Notes: generated by a model from the letters alone, not told the origin. Positions 1 to 6,517 are shown, counted from the first letter of the stretch. The stretch is DNA of 8,072 bases from JANNHP01 sp031404455 (GCA_031404455.1 JANNHP010000184.1:1-8072), one strand, 5' to 3'. A program made the numbers and translations.

Positions 1-719
1 AGTTCCGGGCGCGGGACCGGCGTCGACACGATCACGACACGCCGCGCCGACGTCGCATCGCCGCCGCCGAGCGACTGCGCCACGCTCGCGGCCACGTCGC
101 GCCGCTTCACGCCGAGCACGAGCACGTCGATGTCGCGGTCCTCGTCGGCGCGCGAGGGCGGGAACGAGTCCGCGTCGAGACCGTGCGGGTTGAGCATCAC
201 CGGGCCCGCGACGACGCCCGACGCGGTCAGCCGCGATTCGATCTCGTCCGTGATGGCGACTCGCACCGCGGGGTGCCGCAGGTAGGCGAACGTCGCGTCC
301 GCGGGATCGGCGCGCTTCACGTGGAGGACGAGGTGCACGACGGGCACCGGCGGCGCCTCGCGCTCCGCTGGCGTCAGGAACTCGAAGCCGCGGCCGCCGA
401 GCACCACGGCGTCGTAGTCGGCGAGTCGCCACGTCGTCACGATGCGCTCGCGCTCGCGCGCCCACGGGTTCGCGTCCGAGAGCACGGAGTCGTCGGAGAA
501 CCAGACGAACGGCTCGTAGCGGCCCGACGTCGCGAGGTGCCCGAAGCAGTTCCACGCCGTGAGGTGCGCGCCGCGGAACACGCGGAACCGCCTGAGGAAG
601 AGAACGCGCAGCGGACGGGAGGTCGTCGCGGTCACGGAGCTCAGACTACGGCGCGCGACGCGGATCGCGTCGCCCTCAGCCAGCGACGTGCGGGCCGCCT
701 CCAGCGCAGCGCTCCCCAT
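1..719 (-). CDS. GT-B-like glycosyltransferase, N-terminal part (runs off left edge)
   Basis: I translated the minus strand from the ATG at 719: about 239 codons stay open to the window edge, so the C-terminus is missing. After a poorly conserved N-terminal tail, a Rossmann-like strand begins near residue 36 (PLRVLFLRRF). It is followed by a motif around GAHLTAWNCFGHL (50-62), then FVWFSDDSV...NPW (71-86), a hydrophobic strand YDAVVLGG (102-109), VVHLVLHVKRADPAD (127-141) and VMLNPHGLD (174-182). The pattern of HxxxHxxxxDP, then an acceptor-domain sensor strand, then a NPxGxD turn resembles GT4-like GT-B glycosyltransferases that transfer sugars to lipid, polysaccharide or small-molecule acceptors. 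The donor-binding EX7E region would lie outside the window. No strong Shine-Dalgarno precedes 719; an in-frame GTG at 635-633, just before the conserved part, is an alternative start. The gene follows the beta-helix gene by 20 bp on the same strand, so cotranscription is likely. The family call is from motif memory and the donor and acceptor are unknown. Confidence 0.7.
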   Translation of the reverse strand, partial: MGSAALEAARTSLAEGDAIRVARRSLSSVTATTSRPLRVLFLRRFRVFRGAHLTAWNCFGHLATSGRYEPFVWFSDDSVLSDANPWARERERIVTTWRLADYDAVVLGGRGFEFLTPAEREAPPVPVVHLVLHVKRADPADATFAYLRHPAVRVAITDEIESRLTASGVVAGPVMLNPHGLDADSFPPSRADEDRDIDVLVLGVKRRDVAASVAQSLGGGDATSARRVVIVSTPVPRPE

Positions 720-739
720 CGGGCGGCGCGCCGATCGGA

Positions 740-2359
740 TCAGCGGTTCCCGAGCGGCACGCCGGTGACGGCGTCCACCATCCAACCCTGGCTCGCCGAC
801 TGGATCATGAGCCAGCGGCGTCGCTCCTCCACGCCGGCACTCGTCTGCTGCGTCATGCAACGGAACTCGACGCTCCTCACGGACTCGTCGGCCGCGACCA
901 GGGAGCGTCGCACGAGTTCGAGCATGGGCAGGCAGGCCGCGAGGTCGTCGCCGGTGAGATCCACGCTGGACACGCCCCTGCGCCGGTCCTTCTCCACGAG
1001 CGGGACGAGCGTCGCGTCGACCCATCGGAACGACCGGCGGGTGGCCTTCTCGGCGGCGCGGTCCCACGCGTAGAGGTCCACCACGGTCGGGCGCGCGCGG
1101 CCGCCGGGTTCGACGTCGACGCGAACCACGGCGTCGATCCCCTGGCCCGGCGCGGCTTCGAGCACGCGCAGGAGATCCGCGACGGCGAACGACGGCACGC
1201 CCGGGCCGAACGTCACGCCGTCGACGACGACCGCGTGCTCCGCGCCCCACTTCTTGCGCCGCGCGTCCTCGGTCCACGTCTTCCCGCCGACGGCGACGCT
1301 CCCGCCGTGGACGGAGATCTCCATCGCGGGGCCGCTCTTCCCGTTGATGCGGGAATCGGCGAGCGCCGCGTTCTCGAACGTGCAGTCGCGCAGCGTGACC
1401 ACGCTCGGCCTGCCGAGCGAGTCGGCGCCCCCGCCGATCAACGTGCTCCCTAGATCCGAGAACCGGCACTTCTCCAGCACGGCGAGCGCGCCGCCGCGAA
1501 GGCTCACGGCGTAACCGTCGCCCGGACCGACGAACTCGCAGTCGCGGCACGCAAGGAACGCGCGGCCGGTCACGCCGACGACGGACGCGTGGCCCGCCAC
1601 CTCCCAGCCGAGGAACCGGACGCGCTCGACCGCGACCGACATGCTCCCGCGAGCGTCGAGCACGATCTGGCCGGGATCCGTCGAGTCGATCGTGAAGTCG
1701 CGCAGCACGACGTTCCTTGCGCTCGCCTTCTCGTCGATGCAGAGGAACGCCCAGCCCGGGCCGACGAGCGTCGTGCGGTCGATCCCCGCGCCGCGGATCT
1801 CGAGGGCCTCCACGTCGGCGCGGCGCACGTTCCACTGCGTGTTGCCGCGGGTCAGCAGGAACCGTCCCGGCCCGAACTCGATGACGACCGCCTTCGGGTC
1901 GATCGCCGAGAGATCGACGTTCGTGACGTCGCCCGTCGAGTCGACGCGCGCGGCGGGACCGTCGGGCACGCGCACATGACGGCGCATCGACGCGAAGTCC
2001 GAGACGAGCGGCGCGACGTCGGCGTCCGCCGTGGCCCATCGATCGAGCACCTCGAGGCCGCCGTCGTCTTCGCGGATGACCGACTTCCCGCGCCGGTCGC
2101 GCTCGCGCTCGAGAGCGGCCTTCAGCCACGCCTCTTCGTCCGCGGTCGGCGCCATCTCGTCGAGAGCCCGCTTCGGCGCCTGCACGACGCGCGACGGGAC
2201 CGCGGGGACAGCGACCGGCTTCGCCGCGGGAGCCGGCGAAGCCGCCGCGGGCGCTTCCCCGGCGTCCGGTCGCGACGACGCTCCAGGCGCGAGCCATCCG
2301 ACCGCCGTGCCAAGGGTCGCCGCGACGAGCGCGACGAGCGCCGTCCTTCTTCCCGACAT
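740..2359 (-). CDS. Exported right-handed beta-helix (pectin-lyase-fold-like) protein
   Basis: The 539-residue product starts with a short basic n-region and a hydrophobic core (residues 6-24), a Sec signal or N-terminal anchor. A low-complexity Ala/Pro linker (30-64) and a charged helical stretch (65-95) follow. Residues about 155-385 contain recurring rung-like segments ending in a (V/C)xF turn: LRDFTI (219), VERVRF (244), CRDCEF (271), LEKCRF (295), LRDCTF (323) and VDGVTF (379). Their spacing of 24-28 residues is one coil of a right-handed parallel beta-helix. Such proteins often bind or cleave polysaccharides, but I see no recognisable catalytic signature. Residues about 390-539 form a separate alpha/beta-looking C-terminal region that I do not recognise. 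The start is supported by a GGGAGGTG ribosome-binding site 4 nt upstream. It is divergent from yebC and probably cotranscribed with the downstream glycosyltransferase, suggesting an envelope or surface-glycan setting (inference). Confidence 0.85.
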   Translation of the reverse strand: MSGRRTALVALVAATLGTAVGWLAPGASSRPDAGEAPAAASPAPAAKPVAVPAVPSRVVQAPKRALDEMAPTADEEAWLKAALERERDRRGKSVIREDDGGLEVLDRWATADADVAPLVSDFASMRRHVRVPDGPAARVDSTGDVTNVDLSAIDPKAVVIEFGPGRFLLTRGNTQWNVRRADVEALEIRGAGIDRTTLVGPGWAFLCIDEKASARNVVLRDFTIDSTDPGQIVLDARGSMSVAVERVRFLGWEVAGHASVVGVTGRAFLACRDCEFVGPGDGYAVSLRGGALAVLEKCRFSDLGSTLIGGGADSLGRPSVVTLRDCTFENAALADSRINGKSGPAMEISVHGGSVAVGGKTWTEDARRKKWGAEHAVVVDGVTFGPGVPSFAVADLLRVLEAAPGQGIDAVVRVDVEPGGRARPTVVDLYAWDRAAEKATRRSFRWVDATLVPLVEKDRRRGVSSVDLTGDDLAACLPMLELVRRSLVAADESVRSVEFRCMTQQTSAGVEERRRWLMIQSASQGWMVDAVTGVPLGNR

Positions 2360-2363
2360 GCCG

Positions 2364-2371
2364 CACCTCCC
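2364..2371 (-). promoter_or_regulatory. Shine-Dalgarno site of the beta-helix gene
   Basis: The minus strand reads GGGAGGTG, then CGGC, then the ATG at 2359. This strong purine-rich site fixes the start codon. The rest of the divergent 2360-2501 gap shows no convincing -35/-10 pair for either gene. Confidence 0.75.
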
Positions 2372-2501
2372 GGCGCCACGCTATCACGGCATCGTCCGCG
2401 GCGGTGCGCCGAGCCTCCGCTCCCGAAATACCTGCGCGGCGCGCGGGCGGTCACGCGGAAGATCGCCGCCGCAACCGGCACACGAAACGAGCGAGGACGC
2501 G

Positions 2502-3212
2502 ATGGGACGGCAGTGGCTCCAGAAGAACCGCGAGATCAACGGCGCGAAACGCGGCCGCATCTTCACGAAGCTCGTGCGCGAGATCACGGTCGCGGCCGGG
2601 ATCGGCGTGCCCGACCCGGCGATGAACGCGCGGCTCGCGGTCGCCGTCGAGGCGGCGCGCAAGCAGTCCTTGCCGAACGACTCGATCAAGCGCGCGATCC
2701 AGCGCGGCTCGGGTCAGCTCGGACCCAAGGTGGACCTCGAACTCGTCACGTTCGAAGGCTTCGCGCCGCACAAGGTGCCGGTGATCGTCGAGTGCCTCAC
2801 CGACAACAGGAACCGCACCGCGCCCGACGTGCGCTCGCTCTTCCGGAACGGCCAGCTCGGCGCGAAGGTCGGCTTCTTCTTCGAGCACGTCGGCATCGTG
2901 GAGGCGACGCACGCGACGCCGGGCAAGGACCTCGACGAGGCCGCGATCGAGGCGGGCGCCCAAAACGTGGAGCCGCTCGAGAGCGTGACCGACGACCAGA
3001 GCGGCGCGCGGTTCTTCACCGATCTCACGGACCTCGATTCCGTCACGAGCGCCCTGCGCGGCGCCGGGTGGACCGTCACCACCTCCGAGATCGGCTACGT
3101 GCCGAAGGAGTCGATGGACCTCACGCCCGAGGTGCGCAAGGAGGTCGAGGACTTCCTCGAAGCGCTCGACGACCACGACGACGTCCACCGCATCTACACA
3201 GCGCTGCGATAG
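2502..3212 (+). CDS. yebC: YebC/PmpR/TACO1-family translation factor
   Basis: The 236-residue product matches the family's usual length of about 240. It carries the signature N-terminal region: NGAKRGRIFTKLVREITVAA (residues 13-32), then an ARLAVAVEAARKQSLPNDSI helix region (47-66) and KRAIQRGSG (67-75). The central domain contains TFEGFAPHKVPVIVE and LTDNRNRTAPDVRSLF, and the protein ends in a typical acidic helix plus VHRIYTAL. YebC proteins were long annotated as transcriptional regulators. More recent work assigns them, with mitochondrial TACO1, a role on the ribosome in relieving stalling at proline-rich motifs. The first residues are MGRQWLQKNRE rather than the canonical MAGHSKWxxIKHRK, giving the opening a YeeN/YebC-II flavour joined to a canonical KRGRIFTKL helix. 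A GAGGA site at 2493-2497, 4 nt before the ATG, supports the start. No ruvC is visible next to it, unlike the common yebC-ruvC arrangement. Confidence 0.93.
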   Translation: MGRQWLQKNREINGAKRGRIFTKLVREITVAAGIGVPDPAMNARLAVAVEAARKQSLPNDSIKRAIQRGSGQLGPKVDLELVTFEGFAPHKVPVIVECLTDNRNRTAPDVRSLFRNGQLGAKVGFFFEHVGIVEATHATPGKDLDEAAIEAGAQNVEPLESVTDDQSGARFFTDLTDLDSVTSALRGAGWTVTTSEIGYVPKESMDLTPEVRKEVEDFLEALDDHDDVHRIYTALR

Positions 3213-3219
3213 CCGAACG

Positions 3220-5481
3220 TCAGCGGTTCCACCGGCAGCGGCCGAGGACGAGCGCCATCCCGCAGATGTCCGTCGCGCCCGCGAACGTGAGGCCCGCGCC
3301 GACGAACGCCGCGAGCCCGTAGCCGAGCGGGTGTACGAACGCGCCGAGCGCCGTGCCGGCGAGGACGAGCGCCCCCGCGATGAGCCGCACCTGACGGTCG
3401 AGCGACCAGCCGTGGGCGCCCGCGTCGCGCTCGACGGCGATCCCCGCCTTCGCGCAGGCGTCGGTGCCGCCCGTGACGACGACGCACGCAACGCCCGCGG
3501 CGCGGAGCTTCGCCGCCGCCATGCGCGCGCGCCCGCCGCCCTTGCAGAGGAGATACGTCGGACCCGTCGCCGCCGCGGGACGACCCGCACGCGCCGCCTC
3601 GGCCGTGACTGCGTCGAGCGGCACGTTGCGCGAGCCGCGCACGCGCAGCGCACGGAACTCGGCGCCGGTGCGGACGTCGAGGACGTCGGCCGTTCCCGCG
3701 GAGATCCGCGCGGCGAGATCGGCAGCGGCGATCGTCTCTCCGTCGTCCGTCGCGCACGCGTCGGCCGCAGCGCCGCACGCGGTCACGGGAGCCTTCGTGG
3801 CGGGCGCCGGCGGCGTCTTGCGGTTGAGCGCGAGGTCGCGGACCGACGCGCCGCCCGAGAGGTTGAGCACCTCGCGGAACCCGCGCTGCGAGAGGATCCG
3901 CGCCGCGACGTGCGAGCGCAGCCCCGTCCAGCACGCGACGACGGTCGGCCGCGCGGGGTCGAACTCGCCGAGACGATCGCGGAGGTGTTCGAGCTCTGCG
4001 TGCTTCGCGTGCGGCGCCGCGGCGAGCGGCAGGCGGACGACTTCGTCCGCGTTGCGCACGTCGATCACCTGGAACGCGGTGAGGTCCGCGCCCGGCGGCA
4101 CGAGCCGCGCCTGTCCGACGAGGTCGTTCTCGGCGACGAAGGCCGCGAGGTGCACCGGGTCCTTCGCCGAGCCGAAGGGCGGCGCGTACGAGAGGTCGAG
4201 TTGCGCGAGGTCGTGGACGGTGCCGTGGTGATGGAGCGTCGTCGCGACGACGTCGAGGCGCTTGTCCACGCCCTCGCCGCCCACGGCCTGCGCGCCGAGG
4301 ACGCGTCCGGAGACCGCCTCGTAGACGATCTTCAGCACCATCGGCTCGGCGCCCGGGAAGTAGCCCGCGTGACTGTTCGCGCTGACGTGTGCCGCGCGGA
4401 CGTCGAACCCGGCCTTCCTCGCCGCGTGCTCCGAGAGCCCGGTGATCCCGGCCGTCTTCCCGAAGACGCGCACGATCGCGGTGCCCCAGGCACTCGGCGC
4501 GGGGCGCGCGGAACCGGTCACGGCGTGCTCGCCCGCGAGGCGTCCCGTGCGGTTCGCGGGTCCGGCGAGCGGCACGCGCATGTGGGTGGACGTCGGCCCG
4601 TACTCGTACTCGGCGGCGTCGCCGACCGCGTAGACGTCGGGGTCGGACGTCTGCATGTGATCGTTCGTCGCGATCCCGCCGCTCGCGCCGATGAGGATGC
4701 CCGCGTCCCTCGCGAGCTTCACGTTGGGGCGCACGCCGAGTCCGAGGATGACGACGTCGGCGTCGATGCGCGTCCCGTCGGTGAGGATCACGGCGCTCGC
4801 GGCGCCGTCCTTCTCGTCGATCGACGCGATGCCGCGGCCGAGTTCGAGACGCACGCCCCGGCTCTCGACCTCACGGTGCAGCGGTTCGGCCATCTCGGGA
4901 TCGAGGAGCGGGAGCACGTGGGGCTGAAGTTCGACGAGCGCGACGTCGAGTCCGCGGCCGCGGAGCTGCTCCGCCATCTCGAGGCCGATGAACCCGCCGC
5001 CGACGACCACCGCGCGCCGCGCGGACGGGATCGCGGAGGCGATGCGGTCGGCGTCGTCGAGGTTGCGGAGCGTGAAGACGCCGCGCGCCGCGACGCCCGG
5101 GATCGGCGGGACGACGGGCGCCGCGCCGGGCGCGAGAATCAGCTTGTCGTAGTGCTCGGTCGTCGTCAGCCCGGTCGTGCGGTCCTTCACGTCCACCGTC
5201 TTCGCTGCGCGGTCGATCGACATCACCTCGTGCCGCGTGCGGACGTCGATCCCGAACCGGCGCGCGAACATCTCCGGGCGCGCGACGAGGAGCTTCTCGC
5301 GGTCCTCGATCTCGCCGCCGAGGTAGTACGGCAGGCCGCAGTTCGCGAAGGAGACGTGCTCGTCCTTCTCGAACATGACGATGCGGGCGTGCTCGTTCAT
5401 GCGGCGCGCGCGCGTCGCGGCGGAGGCGCCGCCGGCGACGCCGCCGACGATCAGGAGCGTGGGACTGGTGTTCGTGGTCAT
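3220..5481 (-). CDS. CoA-disulfide reductase - rhodanese - YgaP-like (rhodanese + DUF2892) fusion
   Basis: This 753-residue protein has four modules. Residues 8-450 are a pyridine nucleotide-disulfide reductase of the CoADR class: FAD motif GGVAGGASAA (13-22), single redox cysteine C48 in SFANCGLPYYLGG, NAD(P) motif GGGFIGLE (161-168), second FAD motif YAVGDAAE (284-291), and the CoADR tyrosines in HAGYFPGAEP (Y374) and SYAPPFGSAKDP (Y432). Residues about 465-550 are a rhodanese domain with active loop C517-W-T-G-L-R-S. Residues about 583-690 are a second rhodanese with loop C646-K-G-G-G-R. Residues 697-746 form two membrane helices with the DUF2892 pattern of E. coli YgaP (RQVxxIAG, GFVGAGLxFAG, CGMA, terminal WN). 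Typical CoADR-Rhd enzymes are about 550 residues and reduce CoA persulfide or polysulfide with NAD(P)H; rhodanese loops carry persulfide. The product is probably anchored to the inner membrane with catalysis in the cytoplasm. It lies 13 bp downstream of an ArsR-type gene and likely shares its promoter. The first rhodanese lacks the usual GHIPGA-type segment (RLPLAAAPH there instead). Confidence 0.93.
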   Translation of the reverse strand: MTTNTSPTLLIVGGVAGGASAATRARRMNEHARIVMFEKDEHVSFANCGLPYYLGGEIEDREKLLVARPEMFARRFGIDVRTRHEVMSIDRAAKTVDVKDRTTGLTTTEHYDKLILAPGAAPVVPPIPGVAARGVFTLRNLDDADRIASAIPSARRAVVVGGGFIGLEMAEQLRGRGLDVALVELQPHVLPLLDPEMAEPLHREVESRGVRLELGRGIASIDEKDGAASAVILTDGTRIDADVVILGLGVRPNVKLARDAGILIGASGGIATNDHMQTSDPDVYAVGDAAEYEYGPTSTHMRVPLAGPANRTGRLAGEHAVTGSARPAPSAWGTAIVRVFGKTAGITGLSEHAARKAGFDVRAAHVSANSHAGYFPGAEPMVLKIVYEAVSGRVLGAQAVGGEGVDKRLDVVATTLHHHGTVHDLAQLDLSYAPPFGSAKDPVHLAAFVAENDLVGQARLVPPGADLTAFQVIDVRNADEVVRLPLAAAPHAKHAELEHLRDRLGEFDPARPTVVACWTGLRSHVAARILSQRGFREVLNLSGGASVRDLALNRKTPPAPATKAPVTACGAAADACATDDGETIAAADLAARISAGTADVLDVRTGAEFRALRVRGSRNVPLDAVTAEAARAGRPAAATGPTYLLCKGGGRARMAAAKLRAAGVACVVVTGGTDACAKAGIAVERDAGAHGWSLDRQVRLIAGALVLAGTALGAFVHPLGYGLAAFVGAGLTFAGATDICGMALVLGRCRWNR

Positions 5482-5485
5482 GGGT

Positions 5486-5491
5486 TCCTCC
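5486..5491 (-). promoter_or_regulatory. Shine-Dalgarno site of the CoADR fusion gene
   Basis: The 13-bp gap after the ArsR stop codon holds GGAGGA on the minus strand, 4 nt before the ATG at 5481. With no room for a separate promoter in the gap, this indicates an arsR-CoADR operon with independent initiation of the second gene. Confidence 0.8.
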
Positions 5492-5494
5492 GGC

Positions 5495-5785
5495 TCAGAC
5501 GAAGTGGGTGCGGATGCAGTCGAGCACCGCGGGGCACGCGGGGTTCGAGACCCGGTAGTAGGCGAGGCGGCCCTCCCGCTCGACCGCGAGGAGATCGACG
5601 TTGCGCATGCGGATCAGGTGCTGCGACACGACCGCTTGCGGCTCGCCGAGCTCGTCCGCGAGCTCGCCGACGGTGAGGCGTCGCGCCGCGACGAGCTCGA
5701 CGATCCTGAGGCGCGTCGGGTGCGCCAGCACCTTCAGCGACGCGGCGCAGTGCTCGAGGACCTTGGCGGGGATGGGCTTCGGCAT
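5495..5785 (-). CDS. ArsR/SmtB-family winged-helix repressor, probable sulfur/redox sensor
   Basis: The 96-residue product is a compact ArsR fold: an alpha1 region with C13, LKVLAHPTRLRIVELV (17-32), the helix-turn-helix TVGELADELGEPQAVVSQHL (38-57), then a beta-wing EREGRLAYYRVS (69-80) and a final helix carrying C84 and C90 (NPACPAVLDCIRTHF). The metal-binding ELCVCD motif of arsenic/cadmium sensors is absent from the DNA-binding helix region. The cysteine that starts alpha2 in SqrR/BigR/YgaV persulfide sensors is also absent at the matching place (VELV here). Sensing, if by thiols, would therefore use C13, C84 and C90; a metal ligand role is equally possible. It directly precedes the CoADR-Rhd-YgaP gene, so control of that gene in response to sulfide/persulfide, and autoregulation through the inverted repeat over its own start, are the simplest inferences. 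No Shine-Dalgarno precedes the ATG. Confidence 0.9.
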   Translation of the reverse strand: MPKPIPAKVLEHCAASLKVLAHPTRLRIVELVAARRLTVGELADELGEPQAVVSQHLIRMRNVDLLAVEREGRLAYYRVSNPACPAVLDCIRTHFV

Positions 5786-5806
5786 ATGCGCCGAACTATA
5801 TATGCC
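5781..5806. promoter_or_regulatory. Perfect 7-bp inverted repeat, candidate ArsR operator
   Basis: On the plus strand GGCATAT (5781-5787) is followed by 12 bp and then ATATGCC (5800-5806), a perfect dyad with arm centres 19 bp apart, about two helical turns. It spans the ArsR start codon and the -10 element, so a bound dimer would block promoter opening. AT-rich dyads overlapping the promoter are normal for ArsR-family operators. Binding is inferred. Confidence 0.55.
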
Positions 5807-5822
5807 TTTCGATATGTGTCAA
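5795..5822 (-). promoter_or_regulatory. Sigma70-type promoter for the arsR-CoADR operon
   Basis: The minus strand carries a perfect -35 TTGACA (5822-5817), a 16-bp spacer and a -10 TATAGT (5800-5795, five of six matches to TATAAT). This sits in an AT-rich island in otherwise very GC-rich DNA. Transcription would be expected to start around 5787-5789, only 2-4 nt before the ATG at 5785. Together with the missing Shine-Dalgarno, this predicts a leaderless or nearly leaderless arsR message. An alternative -10, TATATA at 5803-5798, would leave too short a spacer. Confidence 0.65.
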
Positions 5823-5883
5823 GGTCCGCGTCCCCCGGCCGTTGCGGTCGTAGCCTTCCCGGCATGACTCGCCGAGTCCGACG

Positions 5884-6507
5884 ATGAGGTGTCCCTGGTG
5901 CCGAGAGTCGATCCCCCTGATCCGCGCGGGCGCGTCGTGTCCGCACTGCGGCAGGGCGATCGAGGAGATCTCCGGCGAGAAGGTCCGCCCGCTCGACCTC
6001 GACTACGACGCGATCCTCGCCGACGCCGACTCGCGCTCGATGCTCTGGACGCGACGCGGCGCCCTCTTCGCGCTGGCACTCGCGGCGATCTCGCTCGTGC
6101 CGGTCGTCGGCGCGGCGGTCGCGTACGTGCTCCTCGTCGTGGGGCAGTTCCTCTGGGCGGGCTTCCTCGTCTCCCGGCCGTACCACCGTCACTTCTCGCC
6201 GCTCCGGAGGCTCGTCACGCGCTGGGTGCGGCGTCTCGGGCTCGTGTTCGTGGTCGTGCCGCTCCACGCGGCGGCGTTCGTCCCAATCCTCGGGCTCGTC
6301 GCGTCGCCCGCCGTCTTCTTCGGCGCGTGCTGGCTGGTCCGCGCGTACTCGCGGTTCCACCTCGTGCGCGAGAAGGAGCGGCGCCCGGTCACCTTGATCG
6401 AGAAGATGCTGGTCGTCGTGCTCGCGATCCTGGTGCTCGGCGGGCTCTGCGTCACGGGACTGCTCGTCTATCTTGGCGTCCTGACGCTCGACGCCCTCGG
6501 CAAGTGA
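5884..6507 (+). CDS. Zinc-ribbon multi-pass membrane protein of unknown function
   Basis: The 207-residue product begins with a tight Cys4 zinc ribbon: CPWC (C3, C6) and CPHC (C19, C22). A soluble acidic linker (25-55) follows, then hydrophobic segments at about 58-96 (two passes), 117-152 (two passes) and 174-202 (one pass), separated by basic loops such as RPYHRHFSPLRR and REKERR. The basic loops suggest the ribbon and these loops face the cytoplasm. I do not recognise a named family. The start is favoured because the ribbon begins at residue 3, though no Shine-Dalgarno precedes it. It starts 98 bp from the divergent arsR-like gene and lies 10 bp upstream of the DUF4126 gene, which also has a zinc ribbon, so the two probably act together. 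No clear promoter is visible on this strand. The hydrophobic pattern, downstream ribosome-binding site and codon-periodic GC support a real gene. Confidence 0.85.
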   Translation: MRCPWCRESIPLIRAGASCPHCGRAIEEISGEKVRPLDLDYDAILADADSRSMLWTRRGALFALALAAISLVPVVGAAVAYVLLVVGQFLWAGFLVSRPYHRHFSPLRRLVTRWVRRLGLVFVVVPLHAAAFVPILGLVASPAVFFGACWLVRAYSRFHLVREKERRPVTLIEKMLVVVLAILVLGGLCVTGLLVYLGVLTLDALGK

Positions 6508-6511
6508 GGAG
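6506..6511 (+). promoter_or_regulatory. Shine-Dalgarno site of the DUF4126 gene
   Basis: GAGGAG overlaps the TGA stop codon of the preceding membrane-protein gene and lies 6 nt before the ATG at 6518. This arrangement suits tight coupling of the two genes in one transcript. Confidence 0.8.
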
Positions 6512-6517
6512 ACACCG

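Noticed and set aside
183..1073. Long plus-strand open frame opposite the glycosyltransferase and beta-helix gene
   Set aside because: Arg/Asp/His-rich translation with no domain sense. It is the antisense shadow typical of GC-rich DNA; the minus strand carries recognisable motifs.
2031..2501. In-frame extension of yebC upstream to 2031
   Set aside because: The extension lies antisense to the beta-helix gene and is low-complexity. The family N-terminus and a ribosome-binding site place the start at 2502.
740..3230. Identical 11-bp TCAGCGGTTCC at 740-750 and 3220-3230, each covering a stop codon
   Set aside because: Both simply encode a C-terminal Asn-Arg-stop with the same codons. There is no further identity on either side, so chance is the best explanation.
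3331..5676. 781-codon plus-strand frame opposite the CoADR fusion
   Set aside because: Composition is almost only Arg, Ala, Asp, Glu, Val and Gly. The opposite strand encodes a fully recognisable enzyme with all its motifs.
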